A DNA stretch of 13,780 bases from assembly GCA_937928015.1 (NCBI GenBank), contig CALFXA010000124.1, positions 1 through 13,780 of the forward strand. The letters run 5' to 3'. The DNA comes from an uncultured Anaerolineales bacterium. Lineage in GTDB: Bacteria > Chloroflexota > Anaerolineae > Anaerolineales > Villigracilaceae. Both the position numbers and the translations under genes were made by a program. Under the pieces are notes generated by a model, which had not been told where the DNA came from, searched no databases, and saw only the letters and a program-made list of their open reading frames with translations. This document shows positions 1 to 7,884 of this stretch, one piece after another (positions within the stretch are counted from its first letter, which is position 1; each line of letters begins with the position of its first letter).

Positions 1-2
1 AA

Positions 3-467
3 AGCGAGCGGGTCGTCCGTGCGCGCAGGACCATCCTGGAAATGCTGGCCTCCACCCTGGACCTGTCCGATGCGCCCGAGATCCTGACCCTGATGGACGA
101 GTACGGCGCGAGAGCCGACCGTTTCCCCGAAGCGGAGCGGCGCGAGTCGGCGCTCAAGGACGACAACCCGATGTACGTCCGCGACTACTCGAAATGCCTG
201 CTATGCTGGCGCTGCGTGCAGGTCTGTGCGGATGATGCCCAATATACCTTTGCCATCAACTTCAACGGACGCGGCTACGAGACGCAGATCGGCACCTTCT
301 TTGACCGCGCCATCCCCGAGACGACTTGCGTGCTGTGCGGTCAATGTGTGGGCGTGTGCCCCACGGGCGCGCTCAAGCCCAAGCGCGAGTATCTGCTGGA
401 GCAGGGGATGAGTCCGCAGCAGATCAGCGTGATGAATACGGGTAGAAAGCGAAGGAAGCAAAAATGA
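3..467 (+). CDS. NuoG/HoxU-like iron-sulfur subunit of formate dehydrogenase (5' end outside window)
   Basis: This is the C-terminal part of an electron-transfer subunit that should carry electrons between the formate dehydrogenase catalytic subunit encoded next and a flavin/NAD(P) module. The frame is open from the window edge, and residues before the first ATG (42) read [14 protein letters not shown], a sequence typical of the end of the NuoG/HoxU N-terminal [2Fe-2S] domain, so the gene starts upstream. Two [4Fe-4S] motifs of the form CxxCxxCxxxC are present: [11 protein letters not shown] (Cys codons at 195, 204, 213, 225) and [12 protein letters not shown] (327, 336, 345, 357). The His-Cys3 box normally found between the [2Fe-2S] domain and these motifs is not recognisable: the segment around 60-180 has no cysteine. 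The stop overlaps the next start (ATGA at 464-467), implying translational coupling. Family and role are confident; the exact redox partner is inferred. Confidence 0.88.
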   Translation, partial: SERVVRARRTILEMLASTLDLSDAPEILTLMDEYGARADRFPEAERRESALKDDNPMYVRDYSKCLLCWRCVQVCADDAQYTFAINFNGRGYETQIGTFFDRAIPETTCVLCGQCVGVCPTGALKPKREYLLEQGMSPQQISVMNTGRKRRKQK

Positions 468-2683
468 TCCGACCCGACCGCGTCATCACCACCACCTGTC
501 CCTACTGCGGCGTGGGCTGCACCTTGCAACTGCACGTCAAGGATGATTTCATCTTCAAGGTCACCTCGCCGTTCGATTCGCCCGTCAACCACGGCAGCCT
601 GTGCGTGAAGGGACGCTTCGGCTACGACTACGTCTATCATCCCAAGCGGGTCACTACGCCGCTGGTGCGCAGATATTTATTGGATGGAAAGAAACTTAAC
701 GGGCCTCGGGATTCGGAATTCGTGAATCTGGGAAACCAGCCGCCGATGCCTGATTCCCAACTTCCGTCTCACGACTTCGACTGGGTCGCCACCGATTGGG
801 ACACGGCTCTGAACCTCGTCGCCGACAACCTGATCCGCATCTACCAGCGCGACGGCTCGGATGCGATGGCGGTCTACTGCTGCGCCAAGGCCACCAACGA
901 GGATAACTACCTGCTCCAGAAGATGTATCGTGCCCTGTTCCGCACCAACAACGTGGACCATTGCACCCGTTTGTGCCACGCAGGCTCGGTGGTAGCGCTG
1001 CAACAGGCGGTCGGTTCTTCGGCCATGAGCAACACCGCCTCCCAGGTTTTTTTGAACGACGTCTTCATCGTGACGGGGTCGAATACCAGCGAGAATCATC
1101 CCATCATCGCCTTGCAGATGAAGGAGGCAATCGAGAAGCACGGCGCCAAGATGATCGTGGTGGACCCGCGCCGCATCGACCTGGTGGACTTTGCCGAGTT
1201 GTGGCTTCCGCTCAAGCCTGGCACCAACGTGCCCGTCTTCTCGGCCATGGCGCATGTCATCGTCAAGGAGAATCTGGTCAACTGGGACTTCGTCAACGCG
1301 CGCACCGAAGGCCTCGATGAGTTCCTCGAATCACTGGAAAAGTTCACGCCCGAGTTCGCGGAACAGGTCAGCGGCGTGCCCGCCGAAGATATCCGACGGG
1401 CAGCGCGCATGTACGCCACGGCTAAAAACGCTGCCATCTACTGGGGTATGGGCATCTCGCAGCTCTCGCACGGCACCGCCTCCGCGCTGGCACTGATCCA
1501 TCTGGCCTTTCTCACGGGCCACGTGGGACGCGACGGCACGGGCCTGAATCCCCTGCGCGGACAGAACAATGTGCAGGGCGCCAGCGACATGGGCGCCATG
1601 CCGTTTCATTATCCTGGTTACATGTGCGTCGATGATCCCGAGAATCGCGCCAAATGGGAGCGGGCCTGGAACATCGAGGAGGGCGGCCTGAGCCTCAAAC
1701 TCGGCCTGACCACCACCGAGATCCTCAGCCACGCCCATGAGGGTGGTATCCGCGCGTTGTACATCATGGGAGAGAATCCGATGATGTCCGAGCCGAACCT
1801 AAACGTGACGCGCCATCACATGCAGCAGTTGGAATTCCTCGTGGCGCAGGATATTTTCATCAACGAGTCTGGCGCGTTCGCGGATGTCTTCCTGCCAGCC
1901 ACGCCCTTCGCCGAAAAGGATGGGACGTTTAGCAACACCGACCGCCGCGTGCAACGCGTGCGCGCCGCGCATCCCCCGCGCGGAGAGTCCCGCCCCGACT
2001 GGCAGATTCTGTGCGACCTGGCGCTGCGGATCGAGTCTAGGCTGGGGCGTGCTACCGCCAAATGGGACTACACCCATCCCGAGCAGATTCTGCGTGAGAT
2101 GGCCTCGGTCAACCCCGACTACGCGGGCATCACCTACGAACGCATCGACCAGATCGGGTTGATCTACCCCGTCCCCACGCTGGACCATCCTGGCACGCCG
2201 ACCCTCTTCACCGAATCCTTCCCGCGCGGGCGCGGCAAATTTGTCCCGCTGGATTATGTCCCCGTCAAAGAGGAGCCTGACGACGAGTATCCGTTCATTC
2301 TGACCACGGGCCGTCTGCTCGAACACTGGCATGGCGGCACGATGACGCGCCACTCGGTCCTCAACGAAGCCTACCCCGAGGCCCGCGTGGAGATTCATCC
2401 TGCCGACGCGGAGATTCACGGCATTCGAAACGGCGACCCGGTCAAGGTCCAGAGCAGGCGCGGCGAGGTGGTGCTGCGGGCCACGGTCACCGAGAAGACC
2501 ACCGTTGGCGTGGTCTTCATCCCCTGGCACTTTCAGGAGGCCGCGGCCAATCTGCTCACCAACGATGCGCTTGACCCGCAGGCCAAGATCCCCGAGTTCA
2601 AGGCCTGCGCCGTGCAGGTCTTTCCCGCCCGGCTGGAAGATTTGCCCAACCCCGACGTGCAGGTCTCGCGGGGCCGTTATTAA
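464..2683 (+). CDS. fdhA: Formate dehydrogenase catalytic (alpha) subunit, molybdopterin-type, cysteine form
   Basis: A 739-residue Mo/W-bis-MGD oxidoreductase that interconverts formate and CO2. The N-terminal [4Fe-4S] ligands are C12, C15, C19 and C47, followed by K49 as in the family's electron path. The metal ligand and adjacent active-site histidine are C171-H172 (within [11 protein letters not shown]). The position that is selenocysteine in FdhF-type enzymes is an ordinary TGC codon. The C-terminal dinucleotide-binding domain (from about residue 608) includes [16 protein letters not shown] and a [10 protein letters not shown] motif characteristic of formate dehydrogenases rather than nitrate reductases. 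An extra segment of about 30 residues (near 70-105) lies between the iron-sulfur domain and the first molybdopterin domain. Start ATG 464 overlaps the upstream stop and has GGAAG at 454-458. Unlike large fused FdhA proteins, the NuoG-like electron-transfer domains are on the separate upstream gene. It appears complete and probably cytoplasmic, as no Tat signal is present. A nitrate or other molybdopterin reductase is a less likely alternative. Confidence 0.9.
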   Translation: MIRPDRVITTTCPYCGVGCTLQLHVKDDFIFKVTSPFDSPVNHGSLCVKGRFGYDYVYHPKRVTTPLVRRYLLDGKKLNGPRDSEFVNLGNQPPMPDSQLPSHDFDWVATDWDTALNLVADNLIRIYQRDGSDAMAVYCCAKATNEDNYLLQKMYRALFRTNNVDHCTRLCHAGSVVALQQAVGSSAMSNTASQVFLNDVFIVTGSNTSENHPIIALQMKEAIEKHGAKMIVVDPRRIDLVDFAELWLPLKPGTNVPVFSAMAHVIVKENLVNWDFVNARTEGLDEFLESLEKFTPEFAEQVSGVPAEDIRRAARMYATAKNAAIYWGMGISQLSHGTASALALIHLAFLTGHVGRDGTGLNPLRGQNNVQGASDMGAMPFHYPGYMCVDDPENRAKWERAWNIEEGGLSLKLGLTTTEILSHAHEGGIRALYIMGENPMMSEPNLNVTRHHMQQLEFLVAQDIFINESGAFADVFLPATPFAEKDGTFSNTDRRVQRVRAAHPPRGESRPDWQILCDLALRIESRLGRATAKWDYTHPEQILREMASVNPDYAGITYERIDQIGLIYPVPTLDHPGTPTLFTESFPRGRGKFVPLDYVPVKEEPDDEYPFILTTGRLLEHWHGGTMTRHSVLNEAYPEARVEIHPADAEIHGIRNGDPVKVQSRRGEVVLRATVTEKTTVGVVFIPWHFQEAAANLLTNDALDPQAKIPEFKACAVQVFPARLEDLPNPDVQVSRGRY

Positions 2684-2704
2684 GAGGTGACAGCCTGAAT
2701 TTAT

Positions 2705-2782
2705 TGGACATTTCACAGATGGATAAAACCAATCTGCGAATGGACTAAACCCATCCAGGGATGGACTTAATCCTGCTAAAGA
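2705..2782. repeat. 21-bp-period tandem TGGA boxes between fdhA and yigZ
   Basis: TGGA occurs at 2705, 2720, 2741 and 2762. The last three are spaced exactly 21 bp apart, two helical turns. The units begin TGGATAAAACCA, TGGACTAAACCCA and TGGACTTAATCC, each a small imperfect dyad with TGG or GGA on the left and CCA or TCC on the right. The first unit is also flanked by CAGAT (2716-2720) and ATCTG (2732-2736). This could be an operator array, a degenerate minisatellite, or a set of weak RNA hairpins after fdhA. No intrinsic terminator with a T-run was found in this gap. Confidence 0.5.
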
Positions 2783-2839
2783 TTAGACCGCTTGCATACG
2801 CGACGGGTTCAACGGGTTGATTCGCGTTAAAATCATCGC

Positions 2840-3475
2840 ATGCCCAAACCGTATCAGATCCCGCTCAACGAAATCCGCCGCGAGCATGTGGTGGTCAACT
2901 CGCGCTTCATTGCCACGCTGGCGCCCGCTCTCAATATCGACGAGGCGCGGGCCTTCATTGCCCGCATCAAAAAAGAATTCGCAGACGCTTCGCACAACGT
3001 GCCTGCCTACATCATCGGCGGCGGAAACACGGTGACGGAGTATTTCTCCGACGACGGCGAGCCTGCGGGCACCTCGGGCCGTCCCGCGCTGACGGTGCTG
3101 CGTGGCAGCGGTCTCGGCGACGCGGCTCTGGTGGTGACGCGCTACTTTGGCGGGATCCTGCTCGGGACGGGGGGATTGGTCAAGGCTTATACCGAGTCAG
3201 CGCAGATGGTGGTCAACGCCGTCGGGCGTGGACGGTTGGTCCCGACTCACATGGCGCTGCTGGCGATTCCGTACAACCTGCTGGAGCGTGTCCGCCTGCT
3301 GGCCGCCCGTCAGCGCGGACAAGTCCTGGGCGAAGATTTCGCCGCCGACATCACCCTAACGTTGCAATTTCCTGTCGATACATTCGGTGCCTTTCAAACC
3401 GACCTGCGCGAGCTTTCAGCAGGCAAATTGCAGGCCGAGGTCATCGAGACAAAGGAGATGATCGTTCCGCTATGA
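2840..3475 (+). CDS. yigZ: YigZ/IMPACT family protein (UPF0029)
   Basis: A 211-residue member of the YigZ/IMPACT family, cytosolic proteins with an RNase PH/EF-G-like fold that have been linked to translation control; the molecular function in bacteria is unsettled. The family core is clear: DDGEPAGTSG at residues 71-80, then VVTRYFGGILLGTGGL at 98-113 followed by KAY. The remaining C-terminal part (about 135-211) fits the DUF1949 domain that normally follows. Length matches the family (about 200 residues). No good Shine-Dalgarno precedes ATG 2840. A TAAAAT at 2828-2833 could be a -10 box, which would make the mRNA nearly leaderless; this is weak inference. The gene is followed 55 bases later by the DUF302 gene on the same strand, probably co-transcribed. 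Confidence 0.9.
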   Translation: MPKPYQIPLNEIRREHVVVNSRFIATLAPALNIDEARAFIARIKKEFADASHNVPAYIIGGGNTVTEYFSDDGEPAGTSGRPALTVLRGSGLGDAALVVTRYFGGILLGTGGLVKAYTESAQMVVNAVGRGRLVPTHMALLAIPYNLLERVRLLAARQRGQVLGEDFAADITLTLQFPVDTFGAFQTDLRELSAGKLQAEVIETKEMIVPL

Positions 3476-3520
3476 TCTGAAACCTTTTCGAGCCTGCCTC
3501 ATCTAAACAAAAACGATCTT

Positions 3521-3525
3521 GGAGG
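3521..3525 (+). promoter_or_regulatory. Ribosome binding site deciding the DUF302 start
   Basis: GGAGG stands 5 bases before ATG 3531. It rules out the in-frame TTG at 3519, which would place the Shine-Dalgarno inside the coding region and add four residues. Confidence 0.8.
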
Positions 3526-3530
3526 ATGAA

Positions 3531-3923
3531 ATGGCTGAACTTGGATTGGAATGCAAACTGAACCTGCCTTACGAGCAGGCGCTCGAAAAGGTGACCGAGG
3601 CGCTTAAGGCGGAGGGCTTTGGCGTGTTGACCAGTATCGATGTCAGGGATACGATGAAGAAGAAACTCGATGTGGATTTTCGCAAGTATTCGATTTTGGG
3701 CGCGTGTAACCCGCCCCTGGCTCACAAGGCCTTGAGCGCCCGCCCCGACGTGGGCCTGCTCCTGCCGTGTAATGTCATCGTGTACGAAGAAGGGGATGGG
3801 ACAATGGTCAACATCATAGACCCGCTGTCGATGGGCCAGTTCATTCAAGATCCTACACTCGATGAAGTGGCGGAACAGGCCCGTCAGCGCTTGCAGCGCG
3901 TGGTCGAGGCACTCCGTCAATAA
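3531..3923 (+). CDS. DUF302 family protein
   Basis: A 130-residue protein of the DUF302 family, whose biochemical role is unknown. Diagnostic family segments are YSILGACNPPLAHKAL (C59 in the GACNP motif) and GLLLPCNVIVYE (C80 in LPCNV). The two conserved cysteines could form a redox or metal site, but that is speculation. There is no signal peptide or membrane segment, so it is probably cytosolic. The length is typical of the single-domain form. Start ATG 3531 is chosen because GGAGG lies 5 bases upstream. It lies 55 bases after yigZ on the same strand and ends at a hairpin shared with the convergent TPR gene. Some DUF302 genes sit near redox or sulfur genes; the nearby fdh genes are compatible with that but prove nothing. 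Confidence 0.88.
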   Translation: MAELGLECKLNLPYEQALEKVTEALKAEGFGVLTSIDVRDTMKKKLDVDFRKYSILGACNPPLAHKALSARPDVGLLLPCNVIVYEEGDGTMVNIIDPLSMGQFIQDPTLDEVAEQARQRLQRVVEALRQ

Positions 3924-3926
3924 TCA

Positions 3927-3954
3927 ACCAATGCCCGCCGAGGCGGGTATTGGT
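3927..3954. terminator. Bidirectional hairpin between convergent genes
   Basis: ACCAAT (3927-3932) pairs with ATTGGT (3949-3954), and the stem continues inward with a G-U pair and CCCGC/GCGGG, giving a 12-bp stem with a tiny loop. It lies between the DUF302 stop (3923) and the stop of the minus-strand TPR gene (3966). T-runs on either side are weak, so it is a probable rather than certain terminator for both directions. Confidence 0.6.
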
Positions 3955-3965
3955 CATTAATGTGT

Positions 3966-5369
3966 TCAGCGAATGTATTTCGATAACCAGGACTCGAGGG
4001 AACCCAATGACGGTGGGGCGCCAGTGTGGTCGTGGGTGAAGATTCCTTTGGTGAAGGTGTGAACGTAAGGGCAGCTTTCTGGGGAGTCGCCTGCAAGTGT
4101 GGTGCTGCGATACACATCACCCGTCAATAGATTCCGCACCTCGACCAGCCAGTTGGTGGCAATGCGCTTGATGTAGTACCCACCGTTGTACGGGCAGCTC
4201 TGGACCGTCTTTTGTTGTGGGGTGATGCAGGCAACATAGTACGAGGTGGATGGGGTGCTGGCCCAGACTGAACTCGATGGTGACAGACTGACCCCGTACA
4301 AGAGGGCGCGCTTCGTCCCGGAGTCGAGTCCCAGGATGGGCACGGAGGGCTTGGCGGCGGACCTGTTCTGGCAGACCGACTGTGCCGCAGAGTCCATCAA
4401 TACCTTGGCCTGTGTGCCGCTGGATTTGGAGTACAGGTTCAGGGTGCTGTCGTTGGCAGTCCTGATCTGGTCTCGCACCGCATTGGTGGAGGCCGCTTTC
4501 TCGGCCAGGGTCAGTTTGTCAAGGGCGCCTTCGAAATCGCTGTCGCCGCTGAGGGCGGTGGCCCACTGGATGTAGGCCTGCGCCAGTTCATTGGAAAATT
4601 TGGAGGCGTTGACCGGGCCGAGGAATTTGATGACCAGGTTCAGGTGGTCGACGGCCTCGTCGTACCGTTTCGATCCCAGCAATTGTTTGGCCCAATTGAG
4701 GTGCAAGTCCACGTAGGCCTGTTTCGCCTGTTCCGTGGGGCTGCCCGCCGCGCTGGGATTCGGGTCCGTGCTGATCGCCAGGTTATATTTAGCTTCCGCC
4801 AAGGCGTAGTTGTTGCCGGCTTCCAGGGATTTGGCCCAGGCGATGTACAACTCCGCCAGCGCTTGGCTGACCTTTTGGCTGGCTGGCGTGTTGGCATAAG
4901 AGGATTTGATCTTCAACAGGTTCTTCTCCGCCCCGGCGAAGTCTTTCTTTGACTGTTGCTCTTTCGACCATTGCAAAAGCGAATCTGCCGCGGATTGTCG
5001 CGCTCCCTCCCTTTGGACTCCTTTCGGGTAAGCCTTCAAGTAGGACTCGAATCCCGACACCGCCTGCGACCATTGTTTTTGCTTGTAACTGTCGCTGGCC
5101 TGGACGTACAGCCTGCACTCCTTTACCTGGGCTGGGATATTCTTTACAAAGGGGGCAATCTGCTGCGGGAAGAAACGGGTAATCTGGTCGGCTATGGGAA
5201 GGAGAGTGGCACAATCCCCTTGCGCATAGAGGCTATCTACGGAGCGGGTCATCACATACCCGCCGACGTAATATGCGCCGACACACAAGAAGAGACAGGC
5301 GAAAATTGCCACGGGCGCCAGTACACAACCCCAAACCTTGTTACCCTTCGGTTTCGTCGTTGTCGTCAT
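3966..5369 (-). CDS. Membrane-anchored TPR-repeat protein with extracytoplasmic Cys-containing tail
   Basis: A 467-residue protein I cannot assign to a named function. A lysine-containing N-terminus and one hydrophobic segment (about 13-38) form a signal anchor, so the rest should lie outside the cytoplasm. About five helical tetratricopeptide-like units follow between residues 85 and 295. Four share a tryptophan early in the first helix (LLQWSKEQQSKKDFAGAEKN near 131; YIAWAK near 175; HLNWAK near 223; YIQWAT near 266), suggesting internal duplication. A serine-rich linker leads to a C-terminal domain (about 330-467) with C333, C381, C392 and C433, possibly disulfide-bonded. GGAGG at 5376-5380, 6 bases before the ATG, supports the start. 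The gene stands alone on the minus strand: the exporter terminator lies upstream and a hairpin downstream. A scaffold or envelope-complex role is plausible but unproven. Confidence 0.75.
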   Translation of the reverse strand: MTTTTKPKGNKVWGCVLAPVAIFACLFLCVGAYYVGGYVMTRSVDSLYAQGDCATLLPIADQITRFFPQQIAPFVKNIPAQVKECRLYVQASDSYKQKQWSQAVSGFESYLKAYPKGVQREGARQSAADSLLQWSKEQQSKKDFAGAEKNLLKIKSSYANTPASQKVSQALAELYIAWAKSLEAGNNYALAEAKYNLAISTDPNPSAAGSPTEQAKQAYVDLHLNWAKQLLGSKRYDEAVDHLNLVIKFLGPVNASKFSNELAQAYIQWATALSGDSDFEGALDKLTLAEKAASTNAVRDQIRTANDSTLNLYSKSSGTQAKVLMDSAAQSVCQNRSAAKPSVPILGLDSGTKRALLYGVSLSPSSSVWASTPSTSYYVACITPQQKTVQSCPYNGGYYIKRIATNWLVEVRNLLTGDVYRSTTLAGDSPESCPYVHTFTKGIFTHDHTGAPPSLGSLESWLSKYIR

Positions 5370-5455
5370 GTCGTCCCTCCCAGGATTCTCGAAAAAAGAA
5401 ATATTGTGTTTATCGTAGCACGAAATAAGGCCCAGGACCTTAGAAATCCACCCAT

Positions 5456-5486
5456 AAAAAAACGGGACGGCGATAAGCCGTCCCGT
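5456..5486 (-). terminator. Intrinsic terminator of the ABC exporter operon
   Basis: On the minus strand, ACGGGACGGC (5486-5477) and GCCGTCCCGT (5471-5462) form a perfect 10-bp stem around a 5-base loop, followed by seven T (5462-5456). It begins 11 bases after the permease stop. It separates this operon from the downstream TPR gene on the same strand. Confidence 0.92.
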
Positions 5487-5496
5487 CGATCTCAGA

Positions 5497-7884
5497 TTAT
5501 TCGTACGCCAGGGTGTCGCGCACGGTCAGTCGCGAGGCCCTTCGGGCGGGCCAGGCGCTGGCAATGGCGGCCAGGACCAGGGTGAAGATAAGCCAGGCAA
5601 GGATTCCGCTCAGGCCGTATACGGGAGGCATGGGCGCGGTCAGCAGGGCCATGCCCACGCCGTAGCACAGGATGTTCGTGATCGGCAGGGACAACACGAT
5701 GCTGATGGCCCAACTGATCAGGCCGACCACCATACCTTCCACGATGACGATGCTTTGGATGTCACCGTTCGAGGCGCCGATGGCGCGCATCACGCCAATT
5801 TCGCGGGTGCGCTCGAGCACGTTGATGCTCATGGTGCCCATCAGGCCGAGTCCGCCCACGACCGCGATCATGGTGGCCATGGCCAGCATGAAGTAGACCA
5901 GGATGTCGGTCTGCGCCTTCTGGTCGCGGATGAAGTCCGCGCCGAGTTGGGTCGCCCCAAACTGGATGCCGTTGGCCTCGTACAACTTCTGGATCTGGTC
6001 ACGGACGTTCTTCTGCGTGACGGCGTCGTGACCGGTGGTCAGCACCCGTAGCGAGTAGACCTGGCCCGGGCGGCCGACCAGCTTGCTCAGATACTCGTAA
6101 TTGACGTAGAGCAGCGGCGGGGAGACATTGCCCGTGATGGTGTAGGTGCCCACGATCTGCCACTGGGTCTTCTTGCCGTCGATCTCGATGGTCAGCCAGT
6201 CGCCAAGCTTCAGGTCGGGGAAGATGTTGAGCAGGTGATTGCCGATGACGATTGCATTCTCGTCGCCTGTTTTCAGCCAGCGGCCCGAGGTGATGACGGG
6301 GTCGATCAGGGTCGAGGTCGAGGGCGGAGCCATGAACAGGATCTGCGTGCCCGCCGTCTCTTCGTCGCGGATCAGCGTGCCCGGGTATTCGGTCCAGCCT
6401 TCCACACTCTGGACCCCGGGGACCTTCTCCGCAATGGAGGCCACTTCCTCGTAGCGGTAGTAGCGTCCGAACGAAATGTTGACGTCGGCCAGGAAGTAAC
6501 CCTGGATGTCCTTGATGGTCTGGTCGAAGGAGGCCCACAGGTTGTACACGCCGATGAAGACTGCGCCTGCCAGCACCAGTGTAACGAGGGTCAGGCTGAG
6601 GCGTAGTTTGCGGCGGAAGGCGTTTCGGAGCGAGAGGCGCATCGGGCGGGAAATCCACAGCGCGGTGCGGCTGACGGCCTTGTCCTTGGGCTTGGCGTTC
6701 CCGCCGATGCCGTAGTCGCTGACGGCTTCGCGCACGGTCACGCGCACGCTGTTATAGATCGGCCAGAGCGCTGCCAGGAGCGGCACCAGCATCGACACGA
6801 TGGCCTGCTGGATGATGGCCGACGGGTAGCCCGGGTAGGGCATGGGCGCGAAGTTCAAGTAGGTAGCCATACCGCCGCCGAAGGCTTCCGCCGCCGAGTT
6901 GGCCAGCGGGATGGCGATCAGGAAAGCAGCCAGGCCGAAGCCCAGAATCAGCACCACGTACATGCCGAGGATTTGACCCGTCCCGCCGCCTACGGCTTTC
7001 ATGATGCCGATCTGGCGGGTCTGCTGGGTCATGAGGGCGGTGACGGTGTTGATGATCAGGAAGCCGCTCAGGAAAACGATCATGTAGCCCAGCACGTTGA
7101 GCACGAAGAAGATGCCCTGCGTGATGTTCCAGGCGAAGTGGTGACCGGGTTGATACACCGACACGTAATACACTTCCGCGCCCGCGCGTTTGAGACGGTC
7201 TGCCACAGCCTGCGCCACCTCGGTGACGTGTTTGGCGTTGGTCTGATTTTCTGCCACGCTGACAGACAGCCCGCTGTAGTCGGATGAACCGCCCAGCCAT
7301 TCCATGGTCTTGGGCGTGACGAAGGCGTACATGGTCTGCGTGAAGCTGAACGGGAAGCCCGTTACAGCGTGTATGTAGCCCGCCAGCTTCAACTGGCGTT
7401 GTTTGCCGTCGCTCAGTTCGACGGTGATGATGTCACCGACCTTGTACCCGGCCGGGATGGCCGAAGCGTCCACGAGGATTTCACGTTCGCCCAACGGCGG
7501 CAGGGAGGTCTCGCCGCTGACGGGCTTGACGCGGTTCAACGTCAACTGGCTGGGATCGTCCGTGGCGACGAACTGAATCTGGATGGGCAGTTCGTCGCTG
7601 CGCACCAGCTTGGCGCTGGACATCGACAGGCCTTCCACGGCATCCACGCCCGGGACCTCGCGCGCCAGTTTGACCATGTCATCGTTCAGCGGATAGGCGT
7701 ACACCTCCGCTTCCGACGGGCTGGCCGACTGGTAGTCGCTGTCCATGCTTTCGAGCATGTAAGCACTCAGGTTATTGTTGAACCCAATCGCAAAGGTACC
7801 GACCATGATGGTCAGGACCGTGAGGATGGTGCGCGACTTGTTGCCCCAAAAGTCGGCCCACACCTTCTTCCAGCGGCTGCTCAT
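5497..7884 (-). CDS. ABC exporter permease with duplicated MacB/FtsX modules
   Basis: A 795-residue inner-membrane permease, the channel part of a MacAB/LolCDE-like (type VII) ABC system that uses ATP-driven mechanotransmission to move substrates or lipoproteins on the outer face of the membrane. It contains two copies of the same module. In the first, TM1 is about 18-37, an extracytoplasmic MacB-type domain about 40-250, and three TMs about 257-283, 303-327 and 357-377. In the second, TM5 is about 428-449, the outer domain about 455-655, and TMs are about 662-686, 712-738 and 757-780. Each FtsX core has its signature, TRQIGIMKAVGG at 289-300 and TREIGVMRAIGA at 693-704. One polypeptide may therefore do the work of the usual MacB-type dimer. 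The start overlaps the ATPase stop by 4 bases (7881-7884) with GAGG at 7891-7894, so it is translationally coupled. The substrate cannot be deduced. Confidence 0.9.
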   Translation of the reverse strand: MSSRWKKVWADFWGNKSRTILTVLTIMVGTFAIGFNNNLSAYMLESMDSDYQSASPSEAEVYAYPLNDDMVKLAREVPGVDAVEGLSMSSAKLVRSDELPIQIQFVATDDPSQLTLNRVKPVSGETSLPPLGEREILVDASAIPAGYKVGDIITVELSDGKQRQLKLAGYIHAVTGFPFSFTQTMYAFVTPKTMEWLGGSSDYSGLSVSVAENQTNAKHVTEVAQAVADRLKRAGAEVYYVSVYQPGHHFAWNITQGIFFVLNVLGYMIVFLSGFLIINTVTALMTQQTRQIGIMKAVGGGTGQILGMYVVLILGFGLAAFLIAIPLANSAAEAFGGGMATYLNFAPMPYPGYPSAIIQQAIVSMLVPLLAALWPIYNSVRVTVREAVSDYGIGGNAKPKDKAVSRTALWISRPMRLSLRNAFRRKLRLSLTLVTLVLAGAVFIGVYNLWASFDQTIKDIQGYFLADVNISFGRYYRYEEVASIAEKVPGVQSVEGWTEYPGTLIRDEETAGTQILFMAPPSTSTLIDPVITSGRWLKTGDENAIVIGNHLLNIFPDLKLGDWLTIEIDGKKTQWQIVGTYTITGNVSPPLLYVNYEYLSKLVGRPGQVYSLRVLTTGHDAVTQKNVRDQIQKLYEANGIQFGATQLGADFIRDQKAQTDILVYFMLAMATMIAVVGGLGLMGTMSINVLERTREIGVMRAIGASNGDIQSIVIVEGMVVGLISWAISIVLSLPITNILCYGVGMALLTAPMPPVYGLSGILAWLIFTLVLAAIASAWPARRASRLTVRDTLAYE

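Noticed and set aside
956..979. Selenocysteine codon in fdhA
   Set aside because: The active-site codon is TGC (974-976), a normal cysteine. No in-frame TGA is present and no SECIS-like element is needed.
1799..2716. 305-codon open frame antisense to fdhA
   Set aside because: It mirrors the GC-rich codon structure of a clear formate dehydrogenase gene, shows no recognisable domain, and runs past the fdhA stop into the repeat region.
2705..2782. CRISPR array
   Set aside because: The 21-bp units are contiguous and divergent, without identical repeats separated by unique spacers, and no cas gene is near.
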